DNA of 64,000 nucleotides, taken from Desulfurococcus mucosus DSM 2162 (lineage in GTDB: Archaea; Thermoproteota; Thermoprotei_A; Sulfolobales; Desulfurococcaceae). A model generated the notes under the pieces. It was given only the letters and a program-made list of their open reading frames with translations, was not told where the DNA came from and did not search any database. The stretch's first letter is position 1. Each line of letters opens with the position of its first letter. This document shows positions 1-9,348 of the stretch, one piece after another. The stretch is taken from positions 1,116,001 to 1,180,000 of the forward strand of contig NC_014961.1 of NCBI RefSeq assembly GCF_000186365.1, written 5' to 3'. A program made the position numbers and the translations under genes.

Positions 1-27
1 AGCACCCCCTTCTCAACATATAGGTGA

Positions 28-66
28 CATCTTCCCCGCCTTAAAAGACGAGGCTTTCACTTGTAA
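28..66 (-). repeat. Dispersed hairpin repeat, IS200/IS605-end-like (copy 1)
   Basis: A short palindrome beginning CCCCGCCTT and ending AGACGAGG, followed by GCTTTCACTTGTAAA. Read as RNA from the minus strand, all nine stem pairs form (two as G-U wobbles), whereas the plus strand has two mismatches, so the minus strand is the likely functional sense. It belongs to the same family as copies near 26,570, 36,440, 47,100-47,450, 47,870, 63,490 and 63,950. The shape resembles IS200/IS605 element ends, but no TnpA or TnpB gene is present in this window. Confidence 0.6.
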
Positions 67-108
67 AAGACGTGTGTCGGCCTGGGGGAAAATATTGTTC
101 CTCAGCCT

Positions 109-399
109 CTAGAACTGGGCTAGCTTGGGCTTCACCTGTTGCACCATGTAGTCTGTGAGACCACTCTCCCCTATAGCCTTCAATACTTCTTCATCGCTGG
201 CTCCTCTCGATATCTTGATTGACTTGTCTGTTGGCTCTATGTGCTTTATGTTAACCTTCCTCCTTTTAACACCTGTAAGGGACTTAGGCCCTGTTACCAG
301 GACGAAGTTGTCGTCTATTATGTCTACGACAACGCATTTCCTGCCTGCCTCTCTCCCAGCCACCTTAACGCATATCCTACCTATCTCTATCGCGGGCAT
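109..399 (-). CDS. rpl14e: Ribosomal protein L14e
   Basis: Archaeal/eukaryal large-subunit protein L14e (eL14), a small KOW/SH3-like protein. The sequence opens [19 protein letters not shown], the typical family start, and contains the [16 protein letters not shown] segment. An upstream in-frame start would add only three residues (MLC); the MPAIEIG start fits the family better. It is the last gene of the superoperon visible here, following cytidylate kinase by about 40 nt. The same order (Cmk, L14e) is common in Crenarchaeota, with the pseudouridine synthase Cbf5 often next, outside this window. Confidence 0.95.
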   Translation of the reverse strand: MPAIEIGRICVKVAGREAGRKCVVVDIIDDNFVLVTGPKSLTGVKRRKVNIKHIEPTDKSIKISRGASDEEVLKAIGESGLTDYMVQQVKPKLAQF

Positions 400-440
400 A
401 CATAGCACCCCTGCTTAAACACCGATTCCACTCACTCATA

Positions 441-986
441 CTACTGGGTTCTCTCTTTTAAAACCTTATCTATGGTTGTCTTTATAATGTTGAATGCTTC
501 CTCAACGCCTATGAGCTTAGTGTTTATTGTTACATCGAATATGGAGGTGTCATATATGTCGAGCCCATAGTACTCCATGAACCTCCTCCTCTGCGAGTAC
601 TCTCTCACAAGGGTCTCCGTGAGAGCCCTGTTCAACGGGATGTTGTCGCGCCCAGCCACCCTGAGTATCCTGAGTGAGAGCGGGGCTGTCACATATATCC
701 TTAAGTCAACTATGTCTGAGACTATCCATGCGGCTAGATGCCCGTCGACAACTATGTTATCGCTTCCCCTAACGGTTTCAAGCGTCAGCCTATCGATCTC
801 TATGTCTATGGAGGGATCCTCCATGGCTATCCTGCTGAGCTCCTCGAGGGTTAAATTCCTCCTCTTAGCGTACTCCCTGAACACGGCGCCAGCTGAAAAA
901 TATTTGAAACCATAGTACTCGGCGACGCGTTTAGCCTGAGTAGTCTTCCCGCTACCAGGTGGGCCGCTGAAAACAATCTTAACCAA
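441..986 (-). CDS. cmk: Cytidylate kinase, archaeal type
   Basis: Phosphorylates CMP/dCMP to the diphosphate using ATP. The P-loop FSGPPGSGKTTQAKRVAEYY lies at residues 6-25, followed by the FSAGAVFREYAKRR segment of archaeal Cmk (AdK-like fold) and VDGHLAAWIV near residue 80. At 181 aa it is the usual length for the archaeal family. It sits between L34e and L14e in the ribosomal superoperon, a conserved archaeal position, so it is probably co-transcribed with translation genes. Confidence 0.93.
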   Translation of the reverse strand: MVKIVFSGPPGSGKTTQAKRVAEYYGFKYFSAGAVFREYAKRRNLTLEELSRIAMEDPSIDIEIDRLTLETVRGSDNIVVDGHLAAWIVSDIVDLRIYVTAPLSLRILRVAGRDNIPLNRALTETLVREYSQRRRFMEYYGLDIYDTSIFDVTINTKLIGVEEAFNIIKTTIDKVLKERTQ

Positions 987-1010
987 TCCAGGACACCGCT
1001 TCGCACAGGA

Positions 1011-1283
1011 CTATGCTTGCAGCCGGATGGCTTCCCGGAGGCCTCGTGCAAGGCACTCGTGACATATGTAGCCTCCATAGGGTCTCTCCGGGCGTTTCTC
1101 CGTTTTAGCGAGCCCCCGCATCTCCACGGGTCTTAAAGCAGGTACACCGTTTAGTGGTTTACCACATATGGCGCACCTGGCCTGGCTTGGACGCCTCTTC
1201 TCGTAGTGTACCCTTACCTCTCCACCAGGCGTCCTAACCACAATCCTCCTCCAGCTCCTATTCCTATGCATCGGCCTAGGCAT
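1011..1283 (-). CDS. rpl34e: Ribosomal protein L34e
   Basis: Large-subunit protein eL34. It shows the basic start MPRPMHRNRSWRRI and two zinc-binding CxxC pairs (CAICGKP and CHEC), which is the family signature. Length is 90 aa, usual for archaea. It lies 24 nt upstream of cytidylate kinase in the same direction. A TATA-like ACTTTTAATAAT on the minus strand about 60 nt upstream (near 1340-1350) could give L34e-cmk-L14e extra transcription. Confidence 0.95.
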   Translation of the reverse strand: MPRPMHRNRSWRRIVVRTPGGEVRVHYEKRRPSQARCAICGKPLNGVPALRPVEMRGLAKTEKRPERPYGGYICHECLARGLREAIRLQA

Positions 1284-1353
1284 GCAGGGTCACCGTGAGC
1301 AGTGGTAGGGCATCAGCTTATAGAGTAATGATGAGGCGGGATTATTAAAAGTT

Positions 1354-1809
1354 TCATGCCCGGGGCCCGGGCTGCTCGAACCTGACGCTCCTGGAGACGA
1401 GGTATAAGGGTAGGGCGAAACCTATTAATGCGACAATATAGATGTGCGTCCTGTAAACACCTGTCTCAGCCATGTATGAGAGGAAGGGTATGGAGACAGG
1501 TATGTTCACGACTTCGCTTGAACGTGAAACCAGGGATACTGTGAAGATCATTAAGACGTAGACTAGTGAGAAAAGGGATATATGCGTGATGAAGAGTAGC
1601 GTTAGCCTCCTCTTAGCGGACTTGTAGAGAGCCCTGTACTTCCTAAGCCTCCTGATATCACCCTTACTCCTAGGGGTCTCAGGGATCTCCACTAGTTGGT
1701 AGGTTCTAATAGCCTCCGCGAAGTAGGGGTGCTTCTTAACGGCGTCTATGAGGATGGATATGAGTATAGCCGAGGAGATGGATACCAGTAAAACCAGTGT
1801 CACAAGCAT
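1354..1809 (-). CDS. EMC3/TMCO1-family (DUF106-like) membrane protein
   Basis: Small membrane protein with the topology of archaeal DUF106/EMC3-TMCO1 proteins, relatives of YidC/Oxa1 insertases: one N-terminal membrane segment (residues about 3-24), a charged and probably helical cytosolic stretch (about 28-70), then two membrane segments (about 70-92 and 118-140). The assignment rests on topology, length (151 aa) and position 2 nt downstream of secY, where archaea usually carry a DUF106 gene. It would act with SecY in membrane protein insertion. I see no diagnostic catalytic motif, as expected for insertases. Confidence 0.72.
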   Translation of the reverse strand: MLVTLVLLVSISSAILISILIDAVKKHPYFAEAIRTYQLVEIPETPRSKGDIRRLRKYRALYKSAKRRLTLLFITHISLFSLVYVLMIFTVSLVSRSSEVVNIPVSIPFLSYMAETGVYRTHIYIVALIGFALPLYLVSRSVRFEQPGPRA

Positions 1810-1811
1810 TG

Positions 1812-3239
1812 CTACTCTCCCACGAGGCGTCTCAGCAACGGGTACGCCTCAAGAGTCCTCTCATAGGCTATCATCGTGTAGTACTGCTGGAGTATCCCAA
1901 CCGCTAGCAGTATGCCTGTGCCAGTGCCGTACGCGCCAAGCACGTCGGCGAATACGGATATAGCTGCAACTATGAGGCTTGACAGTATTGTTAACGGGTA
2001 TATGTACTTGGCGAGCATTCTCTCAAGGATCTTCGGATTACTCCTCAACCCGGGTACTTCGAAGCCGCTGCTCACAAGCTGCTCCGCCTGAGCCGAGGGG
2101 TTCAAGCCCGCTACCTCAACCCACATTAGGCCGAACAGCACTGCCAGCACGAAGACGAGGACACTGTACACCAGTAGGTGCACCGGGTCCCCTAGTGCAC
2201 CATACAGCCCGTTGGGTGATGCAAGATAGTATGCTAACCCTCCTATCAGCCTCCCCGTGTTGGGGTCGTATTTGGCTAGGAGATCCACTATGCTGGATGG
2301 CACGGTGGAAGCCAAGTATGTTCTGAACAAGGTGGCGAATACCAGTATGTTCGCGTAGAGTATGCCGATGAAAAGTATCGGTATATTGGTCACGTAGAGG
2401 AACTGTAACGGTATCCTGGTCTTAATGCTCTGCAGCCTCGGTGATGTAACCGGGATCTCAACCTTCATGTTGCTCAAGTATATTAGGAGCAGCATTATAC
2501 CTATGGTTGCCGCAAACCCTACGAGGTCTCTTCCACCAGGCCTGATCAACACTGCGTCAAGGCCTCTCCCACTGCTCAACTGCTGGATCATGAATGGTAT
2601 GAAGCCTATTACCTCGTTTCGATATGTTACAGTGCTGAACGTGTTCCAGAATATGGTTGTCGCCACACCCGACAGGATGAAGAGTGAGACTCCTGAACCT
2701 ATGCCCCAGCCCTTCTGTATCATCTCGTCGAGCACTATTACAAGGTAGGAGGCAATGAACAACTGGAGCCATACGGCGAGCCTCACATGCCATGCTGCAC
2801 TACAGCTTGTCACGGGGTTGCCCAGGGGCATCCAGTAACGGCATGAGAGCACGTACATGGCTGCCTCGAATGCGGCTAGTATCACTGCAAGCGTCTTCTG
2901 GGAAGCCGTGAATATCTTCCTGTTCTCTGGATCCGTTAAATCCAGGTCTATGAGCTTGGCTCCAACAAGGATCTGCATTATCAGGCCCGCTGTAACTATA
3001 GGCCCTATGCCGAGCTCCATTAATGTACCCCTGTTCGACGCGAATATTATCTGTATCAAAAGTATCTGCTCGGGTCCCGCGGTAGAAATACCGTACAGGG
3101 GCGTGTTAGCCATGATCATGTAGACGACGAGGGCTATACCGGTCCAGAACAGCCTCTCATACATTGAGGGCTTAACCCGAGGCTTAGCAGCCGTCGGCAG
3201 GTAGTCCGCTATCCTCGCCATAGCGTTAAGCAAACCCAT
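1812..3239 (-). CDS. secY: Preprotein translocase subunit SecY (Sec61 alpha)
   Basis: Pore-forming subunit of the protein translocation channel. The 475 aa contain about ten hydrophobic segments. Recognisable family segments include the plug region TPLYGISTAGPEQ after TM1, and the C-terminal YPLLRRLVGE tail; the stretch around FGLMWVEVAGLNPSAQAEQL is typical of archaeal SecY. It directly follows L15 and precedes the EMC3-like gene by 2 nt. The Sec61 beta partner is encoded at 29,639-29,815. SecE is not in the window. Confidence 0.97.
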   Translation of the reverse strand: MGLLNAMARIADYLPTAAKPRVKPSMYERLFWTGIALVVYMIMANTPLYGISTAGPEQILLIQIIFASNRGTLMELGIGPIVTAGLIMQILVGAKLIDLDLTDPENRKIFTASQKTLAVILAAFEAAMYVLSCRYWMPLGNPVTSCSAAWHVRLAVWLQLFIASYLVIVLDEMIQKGWGIGSGVSLFILSGVATTIFWNTFSTVTYRNEVIGFIPFMIQQLSSGRGLDAVLIRPGGRDLVGFAATIGIMLLLIYLSNMKVEIPVTSPRLQSIKTRIPLQFLYVTNIPILFIGILYANILVFATLFRTYLASTVPSSIVDLLAKYDPNTGRLIGGLAYYLASPNGLYGALGDPVHLLVYSVLVFVLAVLFGLMWVEVAGLNPSAQAEQLVSSGFEVPGLRSNPKILERMLAKYIYPLTILSSLIVAAISVFADVLGAYGTGTGILLAVGILQQYYTMIAYERTLEAYPLLRRLVGE

Positions 3240-3273
3240 TTCTTAAACCACCTATTCAACACCACAGACTATC

Positions 3274-3303
3274 CTTTAAATGAAATAGGAAGGGTTTATT
3301 AAA
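3274..3303 (-). promoter_or_regulatory. Probable TATA promoter(s) for secY
   Basis: Two TATA-like elements on the minus strand in the 110-nt gap between L15 and secY: TTTAATAAA at 3303-3295 and CATTTAAAG at 3283-3274. Either would place a transcription start 10-35 nt before the secY start codon, so secY and the genes after it may be transcribed independently of the upstream ribosomal genes. Confidence 0.5.
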
Positions 3304-3349
3304 TTCACGCAGCGATAAGGGTCTCCCAGAGGAGGAAAACGTGGAAACA

Positions 3350-3817
3350 CTACTCTGACTCCTTTAAAGCCTGCTCCTCTACCAGGATAACCTTGCCGCC
3401 TGCCTCCTCGATCTTCCTCCTAGCTTCATCCGTGACCTCCCTGGCCACGATCTTCATGCGCCTTGTCACCTTGCCGAAGCCAAGCACCTTGTCAACCCCC
3501 ATGCCCACAGTGTCCACGACGATCAACCCGTCCTCGATGACTGCGCGGCCCTCTAGAACCAGCCTGCCTGCAAGCTCGTTGAGCTCGCCTACATTAACGG
3601 TTCTCCTCTCAGGTATCCTCCCGCGTGGACGGAACCCGTGTTTACCATACCAGTTCGGGGCGTGCTTGATTATCCATATATACTTATGCTTATGGAATCC
3701 AACCGCGCCGAAGCCTCCGCGGGACCCGCTCTTCCTATGCTGCCCCACCCTGCCCCAGCCCATGGTTCTCGTACGGCCCTGAAGCTTCCTGGATTTCTTA
3801 CCCTTCCTCACAACCAT
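3350..3817 (-). CDS. rpl15: Ribosomal protein L15 (uL15)
   Basis: Large-subunit protein uL15. N-terminal basic, glycine-rich segment ([20 protein letters not shown]) followed by the [12 protein letters not shown] block. The start MVVRKGKKS is preferred because a GGTGG Shine-Dalgarno sequence sits about 6 nt upstream; the alternative start three codons earlier would overlap it. It follows L30 by 11 nt, the conserved archaeal order. Confidence 0.96.
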   Translation of the reverse strand: MVVRKGKKSRKLQGRTRTMGWGRVGQHRKSGSRGGFGAVGFHKHKYIWIIKHAPNWYGKHGFRPRGRIPERRTVNVGELNELAGRLVLEGRAVIEDGLIVVDTVGMGVDKVLGFGKVTRRMKIVAREVTDEARRKIEEAGGKVILVEEQALKESE

Positions 3818-3828
3818 GCCGACCACCC

Positions 3829-4317
3829 TTACAGCATCTTCTCTATCAGCTCATTTATTTTTTCACCACGATACCCCAGCTCGCCTTTAACCTTAAACGG
3901 CTTCTTCACTGATCCATCGAAGCCTCCCCGCGGCGGATGCATCCTGAAAACTGGTTTCACAATGTTCTCCAGTTTATGGAGGAGTAGCTTCCCCTCGAGC
4001 AATGCCTCGGCCAGCCCCTCAATGTCTTTGACCCCGTACTCAGCCAGCTTCTCAGCCACATACTCGTTTGTAAGCGCCTTACCGCCTGGCACTCTTCCAC
4101 GCGTCTTAAGCAGCTTGACAAGCGTTGCCTTATCTATCTCCCCCCATGTCACCCAGTCCTTGGCTTTCTCAAGCATGCCCTCTAGCCCCGGGAGATCCGC
4201 CGGGTATAGTGTCAGGTGGTATTTCTTATGTAGCCTCAGCAGCTTGAGCACGTGTTCTACATCCGGGGGGACATCGGCCTGACCCCTCACCCTGATGATA
4301 GCGTAAAGCCTAGCCAT
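3829..4317 (-). CDS. rpl30: Ribosomal protein L30 (uL30)
   Basis: Large-subunit protein uL30, archaeal long form. Starts [20 protein letters not shown], then [13 protein letters not shown]. The C-terminal part ends with [16 protein letters not shown], typical of archaeal L30. An upstream start would overlap the 3' end of S5; the start at 4317 leaves 11 nt between the genes and matches the family N-terminus. Confidence 0.96.
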   Translation of the reverse strand: MARLYAIIRVRGQADVPPDVEHVLKLLRLHKKYHLTLYPADLPGLEGMLEKAKDWVTWGEIDKATLVKLLKTRGRVPGGKALTNEYVAEKLAEYGVKDIEGLAEALLEGKLLLHKLENIVKPVFRMHPPRGGFDGSVKKPFKVKGELGYRGEKINELIEKML

Positions 4318-4328
4318 GGGCAACCACC

Positions 4329-4979
4329 TCACGTCCTCAGCCACTCAACAGGTGTAACGAACCTGTAGGTGTTGTGTAGAGCGTTGGCAACTGCCTTAGC
4401 GAAGTTCAGGGTCGTCCTCGTCTCTCCAAAGCTCTCCGTCCACGCATCCCTTATACCGGCCAGCCTCAGCACAACCTTGGCTACGTCTCCTGCGACGAGC
4501 CCTGTTCCACGCGGTGCAGGCTTCAACACTACTTCAACACTACCGCTCTTGCCTCTCACTGTGAATGGAACGCTGTGGGGTTCACCGCACCTGCACTCCC
4601 AGCTACCGCAACCCCTTCTCACAGGCGTTATATTCAACTTGGCGTTCCTTAAGGCTTTAGCAAGGGCGTCAACATACTGCTTTGCTTTACCTGTCCCGAC
4701 GCCTACGAAGCCGTCCTCGTTCCCAACCACTACTACAACAAGGAACTTTGTCCTTCTCCCAGCGTCAGTCATCTTCTGAACTATCTTCGTGTCTATCCTC
4801 TCGTACTTGAGGTTCGGTAGAAGGTAGTCTATTATCTCGGGCTCAAGGATAGGTAGGTTCTTGTCGAATACCTCTTTTAAACTAGTCAGCTTCCCCTCTA
4901 AAACCATCCTGCCTACACGGGTTCTCGGAACCCATTTCTCCAGTGCAGCCTTGTCAACCGCGCTAGCCGACACATCCAT
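4329..4979 (-). CDS. rps5: Ribosomal protein S5 (uS5)
   Basis: Small-subunit protein uS5, involved in decoding fidelity. The RNA-binding segment [20 protein letters not shown] and the [20 protein letters not shown] block are archaeal S5 hallmarks. The ATG at 4979 overlaps the L18 stop by one base (TGATG), indicating translational coupling; a GTG one codon earlier is also possible. Confidence 0.97.
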   Translation of the reverse strand: MDVSASAVDKAALEKWVPRTRVGRMVLEGKLTSLKEVFDKNLPILEPEIIDYLLPNLKYERIDTKIVQKMTDAGRRTKFLVVVVVGNEDGFVGVGTGKAKQYVDALAKALRNAKLNITPVRRGCGSWECRCGEPHSVPFTVRGKSGSVEVVLKPAPRGTGLVAGDVAKVVLRLAGIRDAWTESFGETRTTLNFAKAVANALHNTYRFVTPVEWLRT

Positions 4980-5575
4980 CACCCCTGCCTACTATAGGTT
5001 TTCAATATATTGTTTTTAACCTCCTCGAAGTGAGCGGGGAGATCCTCGGGTTGAAGCCCGCTGGCAAGGTATCTTGAAAACCTTTTCTCGAGCAAACCAT
5101 TCTCCCTCAGTATCTTAGCGTAGGACGCTATATGCTCCCCCCTGATCCTCTCCTCGCTGGGGAGGACCTCCTCGTCAACGGGTACCTTCAACCCGGCGTC
5201 GTTCGCCGCCTTCATAGCCGCGAACACCAGGGCACCCTTGACTGGTCTATGCAACCCTATGTCTGGTACAGCGTAGCTGACCCCTTTCTCAAGCGCCCTG
5301 AGGGATGCCAGTAGCCCTGTTAGATATGCAGCCGGAGTGTTACATGTGCCGGCCTTCCAGCCGAACTTCTTCCTCAGCTCATTGGAGTGGGCTGCAGCTA
5401 TCACGACATCCCCTTCGGGACGTGCCTCCACAACCTGCACCCATATGTAGTTAAGGGTCTTCCGGATGACGAACCGCGGGTGCCCTGAGAGAACCATCCT
5501 GTACCTCTTGTAGTAGTTGGTTTTCCCCTCCCTCCTCCTTCTCCGCGGAACCTTATACCTTGGCCCCCTAGCCAT
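4979..5575 (-). CDS. rpl18: Ribosomal protein L18 (uL18)
   Basis: Large-subunit protein uL18 that binds 5S rRNA. N-terminal basic tail ([20 protein letters not shown]) followed by [16 protein letters not shown], the family signature, and [12 protein letters not shown]. Its 198 aa are the usual archaeal length. It is coupled to S5 downstream and lies 13 nt after L19e. Confidence 0.97.
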   Translation of the reverse strand: MARGPRYKVPRRRRREGKTNYYKRYRMVLSGHPRFVIRKTLNYIWVQVVEARPEGDVVIAAAHSNELRKKFGWKAGTCNTPAAYLTGLLASLRALEKGVSYAVPDIGLHRPVKGALVFAAMKAANDAGLKVPVDEEVLPSEERIRGEHIASYAKILRENGLLEKRFSRYLASGLQPEDLPAHFEEVKNNILKTYSRQG

Positions 5576-5588
5576 AGCTATCCAACCC

Positions 5589-6047
5589 CTACCTGGCCTC
5601 CTTCAAGATATTGTTCTCCCTGAGGTATAGTTTAAGCGATGAAAGAGAATTGAAGTAGCCTCCCTTAGCCAGCATGTAGAGCCTCCTATAAGTCCTCGCG
5701 TCAATAAGCTTCTTATCCCTCAGATACCTAAGGTACCTCCTAATCTTCCTGATCCTACCCATCCAGAGCTCCTTGGAGTCCAGCCTAGCCTCCTTCGTAC
5801 CCTTCCTCTTCCCGTGCCCCCTTCTCCTCCCCTTCACCCTCTGTGCATGCCTGACCCTGGAGCTGTAGCCGGCTATGCCGTGAACTGGTTCAACCCATAT
5901 AGCGCCGTCTCTGATGAGCTTCTTCACTTCCTCCCTCGTTATAGCTGCCTCTACATCCTCGATTCTCTTCGGGTCTATCCTGATCCTTGACACTCCTACT
6001 CCGAGTATCTCCGAGGCAAGCCTCTTCTGGAATGATAGATCACTCAT
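5589..6047 (-). CDS. rpl19e: Ribosomal protein L19e (eL19)
   Basis: Large-subunit protein eL19. Contains [17 protein letters not shown], then the very basic [16 protein letters not shown] segment and the helical [16 protein letters not shown]. Length 152 aa. It lies 2 nt after L32e and 13 nt before L18, in the standard archaeal order. Confidence 0.97.
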   Translation of the reverse strand: MSDLSFQKRLASEILGVGVSRIRIDPKRIEDVEAAITREEVKKLIRDGAIWVEPVHGIAGYSSRVRHAQRVKGRRRGHGKRKGTKEARLDSKELWMGRIRKIRRYLRYLRDKKLIDARTYRRLYMLAKGGYFNSLSSLKLYLRENNILKEAR

Positions 6048-6049
6048 AG

Positions 6050-6463
6050 TTAAGCACCCTGCTGGGACTGGGTTGTTCTAGGTGGGTTGGCTACTTTAAA
6101 GCCTTTCCCAGTGGCCAGCTTATATATCTCTATGGATTTCCTCAGGCCCACCCGGCTACCAATATATACTATGTGTCTAGCTGGGTCGAGTCCATCGAGC
6201 TCGCCCGTGGAGTTAACGACCACGGGTTCAAGCCCGGATGGGTGTAGTCCTCTCACCATGCTGGGTCCACGGTAGCCTACCTTGACTATCGGCGGGTACC
6301 CCTTGAGCTGGTGCTTCATCTTGTTGTCTATCCCCTTAGGCTTCCTCCACTTAGGGTCGTTCCTGAACTTAGCCTTCTTCCACCATAGATGCCTGAGGAA
6401 CATCGGCCTCTTCCTGTTCATCTCTGCCCTTAACCTAAGCAGGCGATCCAGGGTATCGCTCAC
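6050..6463 (-). CDS. rpl32e: Ribosomal protein L32e (eL32)
   Basis: Large-subunit protein eL32. The core reads FLRHLWWKKAKFRNDPKWRK, RKPKGIDNKMKHQLKGYPP and VGYRGPSMVRGLHPSG, all family hallmarks. Length 137 aa. The start overlaps the L6 stop by 4 nt, suggesting coupled translation. Confidence 0.97.
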   Translation of the reverse strand: MSDTLDRLLRLRAEMNRKRPMFLRHLWWKKAKFRNDPKWRKPKGIDNKMKHQLKGYPPIVKVGYRGPSMVRGLHPSGLEPVVVNSTGELDGLDPARHIVYIGSRVGLRKSIEIYKLATGKGFKVANPPRTTQSQQGA

Positions 6464-7014
6464 GACGCCTCACCTTTCTCATAGATGTATATTCCATCCA
6501 TGAAAACACGTCTATCCCTGTCGGTCACCCTTGTAGCTCTCTCTATGGATGCTGCTGTAAGCCCTACCTCCTCTATATCCACTCCCTCAACCACTATGTC
6601 TTCACCGCTCACCTTGACCTTTACATTACCATGGATCTTTGCAATCCTATCGGATTTCTCCCCCATGAAGTTCCTTATCCTGACAACCCTGTTCTTCTCG
6701 TCGACCACCACGCTGATCGGGAAGTGTGAGAATATTATTTTCAGCTTGTAGCGATACCCCTTCGTGACACCTGTTATCATGTTACGTATATGGGCCGCCA
6801 CGGATCCAACGAGGGCCTTCCTCTCCCGGTCGGCCACGTATGTTTCGACGATTACTGCGCCGTCCTCGAGCCGTATGAATACCCCTCTCGCGTGGCTGAA
6901 GTCCCTTGAAACCGTCCCCTTGGGGCCTTTAACAGTAACCTTTGAACCCTCTACTTCCACCGTGACGCCTTCTGGGACAACTATTTTCTCAGCTATGTGG
7001 AGTGCTTTAACCAT
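6460..7014 (-). CDS. rpl6: Ribosomal protein L6 (uL6)
   Basis: Large-subunit protein uL6, near the factor-binding site. Two tandem L6 folds: the first has VTVKGPKGTVSRDFSHARGV, the second HFPISVVVDEKNRVVRIRNF and the GEKSDRIAKI turn. Length 184 aa is typical. It follows S8 by 12 nt. Confidence 0.97.
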   Translation of the reverse strand: MVKALHIAEKIVVPEGVTVEVEGSKVTVKGPKGTVSRDFSHARGVFIRLEDGAVIVETYVADRERKALVGSVAAHIRNMITGVTKGYRYKLKIIFSHFPISVVVDEKNRVVRIRNFMGEKSDRIAKIHGNVKVKVSGEDIVVEGVDIEEVGLTAASIERATRVTDRDRRVFMDGIYIYEKGEAS

Positions 7015-7026
7015 GTATCACACCCC

Positions 7027-7428
7027 CTAGTAGCAGTAGGCGAGCAATACTCCCCCGGTATGCTTGGCGACAGCCTCCTTGTGGGATAACACGCCGTGGG
7101 GCGTTGACACTATTACGACGCCTATGTTGTATGCTGGCAGATACCTCTTCAACCACTCGGGGAACTCCTCGAGCTCACTGTATTTAACCGGGTATCTGGG
7201 CTTGATCACTCCGACCTTGTTTATCCTCCCAAGTAACTGTATCTTTATCTTCCCCCATCTACCGTCATCTATGTACTCGAATTCACCTATGTATCCCTCT
7301 CTCTGCAGCACCTTCAACACGTTTAGAGTCAGCTTCGACGCCGGCCACACCACTACCTCCTTCTTAGCCCTCATCTCCGCGTTGTATATCGCTGACAAGG
7401 CGTTTGCAAGTGTGTCCATCACAACCAT
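7027..7428 (-). CDS. rps8: Ribosomal protein S8 (uS8)
   Basis: Small-subunit protein uS8, a primary 16S rRNA binder. Starts MVVMDTLANALSAIYNAEM; the C-terminal STPHGVLSHKEAVAKHTGG block is the conserved rRNA-binding motif (archaeal form of STSxGxMTxxxA). A second in-frame ATG three codons later is also a possible start. It follows S14 by 10 nt. Confidence 0.97.
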   Translation of the reverse strand: MVVMDTLANALSAIYNAEMRAKKEVVVWPASKLTLNVLKVLQREGYIGEFEYIDDGRWGKIKIQLLGRINKVGVIKPRYPVKYSELEEFPEWLKRYLPAYNIGVVIVSTPHGVLSHKEAVAKHTGGVLLAYCY

Positions 7429-7438
7429 TCTCCAACAC

Positions 7439-7603
7439 CTACTCGTACTTCTTGAACCCTATTACAGCGGCCACCTCTCTAAAGCACTGCCTGCACAGGT
7501 ATAATCCATACGCCTGGATCACTGCATCCCTGGAGCCGCATCTCCTGCAGACCTGGGTTCCACGCCCATACTTATAGGTCTTAGGCTGCTTAATCTTAGC
7601 CAT
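7439..7603 (-). CDS. rps14: Ribosomal protein S14 (uS14), zinc-binding
   Basis: A short 54-aa protein read directly from the minus strand: MAKIKQPKTYKYGRGTQVC, then RRCGSRDAVIQAYGLYLC and RQCFREVAAVIGFKKYE. The two CxxC pairs form the zinc site of archaeal uS14. It lies between L5 and S8, its conserved position. It is easy to miss because of its size. Confidence 0.96.
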   Translation of the reverse strand: MAKIKQPKTYKYGRGTQVCRRCGSRDAVIQAYGLYLCRQCFREVAAVIGFKKYE

Positions 7604-7612
7604 TTAAACCAC

Positions 7613-8182
7613 CTACTCCCCTACTATTTCAACCCCGAACAACTGCTTCAGAAGCAGCATAGCCTCCAGCTTGCTCACCCTGTGCCTCCGGGGGACACGG
7701 GACCTCATCCGCCTACGCCTCATCACCCTGTAACCCGGTCTCTCAATAGTTATAGCTACATCCATGCCGAACACGCCTATCTCTGGATCATACCTTACAC
7801 CCGGCATATGGATGTGCTCCTTTATCCCTATACTGACATTCCCATAGTCGTCGAAGCTTGAAGCCTTCACCCTGTAACCCACTGTCTCGAAAACCTTCCT
7901 CAGGAACTCATGCGCCTTCTCACCCCGCAGGGTGACGACGGCAGCTATCTTGTCTCCCTTCTTTATCCCGAAGTCCTTGATGGTTTTCTTGGCTCTCCTC
8001 GGGGCCGGCTGTTGCCCCGTCAACTCCTCGAGGACCTTCATGGCCTTGGGAAGCCTCTCCGAGTCCGCCCCGACACCTATGTTTACTGTGACCTTCGCTA
8101 TGTATGGTTTAAGCATCGGGTTACTGTTCCATCTCTCAAGGATCCTGCTTTCCACATCCGATGTAAGCACGCTCATCACCAT
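7613..8182 (-). CDS. rpl5: Ribosomal protein L5 (uL5)
   Basis: Large-subunit protein uL5 that contacts 5S rRNA and the P-site tRNA. Contains KVTVNIGVGADSERLPKAM, then LTGQQPAPRRAKKTIKDFGI, typical of the family. The start region overlaps the S4e stop; ATG at 8182 or 8176 are both possible, and the latter forms a TGATG overlap with S4e. Confidence 0.96.
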   Translation of the reverse strand: MVMSVLTSDVESRILERWNSNPMLKPYIAKVTVNIGVGADSERLPKAMKVLEELTGQQPAPRRAKKTIKDFGIKKGDKIAAVVTLRGEKAHEFLRKVFETVGYRVKASSFDDYGNVSIGIKEHIHMPGVRYDPEIGVFGMDVAITIERPGYRVMRRRRMRSRVPRRHRVSKLEAMLLLKQLFGVEIVGE

Positions 8183-8934
8183 GCACCCTCCGGCAGGGTT
8201 ATCAAGGGTTTCTCCAAGCCTATCGGGAAGATGTAGTCGAGGCTTGTCTGGAATCTATTCCCGCTCCTGTCCTCAATGGTGACTATGCTCCTATACCTCT
8301 TCATACCCCTGTGTATGGAGACTACTTTCCCAACCCTGCCTACGTTCCTTCCACCGGACACTATTGCTATCACGCCCTCCTTCAACGGTATGTAGTCGAG
8401 TAGCTGTTGCACCGGTATAGAGAGCTTCACGGCTCCAAGCGTCTCGTAGACGTCTTCAACCGGGTTCCTGGCGTCGTTAACCCTTACCAGTAGGTTGCGG
8501 CCATCATGCAGGTTGAGCTGTATGTGTCCGCCTTTAACCGTCACCTTGTTCTCTATCCTGCAGAGCTTGAATGAAGCCTCCTCTCTCGGTATTTTAACTA
8601 ATCCAAGCACCCTTGTAGGCACCGGGATAACACGGTAGAGCTCGCCTGTCTCAACCACCTCGATGACATCCATTAAACCAACGGGGAACTTGTAGTCCTT
8701 CCTAACCTTGCCGTCCACCTTGAAGTGTCCTCCAGCTATCAGCCTCCTTGCCTCCCTAGCGGTCTCCGCGTAGCCCAGTACATTCCTCACCAGGACTAGG
8801 AGAGGTATCGATCTCTCAATAGCGTGGGGGCCTGGTGAAGGCTTCACAACCCACTTGTACTCCTTCCTCAGTATGGGCCAGTACCTGGGTGCATTCAACG
8901 CGTTTAAATGCCTGCTGCCACCTATGCTACCCAT
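8176..8934 (-). CDS. rps4e: Ribosomal protein S4e (eS4)
   Basis: Small-subunit protein eS4. N-terminal GGSRHLNALNAPRYWPI, then the S4-type RNA-binding helix pair and a KOW-like segment (VSGGRNVGRVGKV) near the C-terminus, the family domain order. Length 252 aa. It lies 1 nt after L24. Confidence 0.97.
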   Translation of the reverse strand: MGSIGGSRHLNALNAPRYWPILRKEYKWVVKPSPGPHAIERSIPLLVLVRNVLGYAETAREARRLIAGGHFKVDGKVRKDYKFPVGLMDVIEVVETGELYRVIPVPTRVLGLVKIPREEASFKLCRIENKVTVKGGHIQLNLHDGRNLLVRVNDARNPVEDVYETLGAVKLSIPVQQLLDYIPLKEGVIAIVSGGRNVGRVGKVVSIHRGMKRYRSIVTIEDRSGNRFQTSLDYIFPIGLEKPLITLPEGAW

Positions 8935-8935
8935 C

Positions 8936-9346
8936 CTACGCCACCTCCTGCTGCTTCAACTGCGTTACACTGGCCTTCCTGCGTTCAACTATATCGAGCC
9001 TTCTCTTATCACTTACATCAGCCTTTATAATCATGACCTTACTGGGGTGTATGGGCACGTAGACCGGGCTGCCATCCGCCTTCTTCCTCTGAACCCCCTC
9101 TACGAATAACCTGACGCGTTTCAAGTCTACTTCAACCACTTTGCCTTCATGCCCCTTGAACTCCCCCCTCATAATCCTCACTGTGTCACCCTGCCTCACC
9201 GGCAGCCTCTTCACACCCAGTTTCTCACGTAGCTCATCTGAGAGAGGGGCGTTGAATAGCTTATGCCTTAAGTGCAATGGCATCTCAGCCAGGTGCTTCC
9301 TCTGCTTACCCGGCTTCGCGGATCTCGTTGAACCCATCGAGCCCAC
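8936..9346 (-). CDS. rpl24: Ribosomal protein L24 (uL24)
   Basis: Large-subunit assembly-initiator protein uL24. The KOW motif is visible as [20 protein letters not shown] near residues 50-70, preceded by the archaeal N-terminal extension containing [18 protein letters not shown]. Length 136 aa. It lies 2 nt after L14. Confidence 0.97.
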   Translation of the reverse strand: MGSMGSTRSAKPGKQRKHLAEMPLHLRHKLFNAPLSDELREKLGVKRLPVRQGDTVRIMRGEFKGHEGKVVEVDLKRVRLFVEGVQRKKADGSPVYVPIHPSKVMIIKADVSDKRRLDIVERRKASVTQLKQQEVA

Positions 9347-9348
9347 CC

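Noticed and set aside
1328-1334. Isolated box C-like ATGATGA near the L34e promoter
   Set aside because: No CTGA box follows at the required distance.
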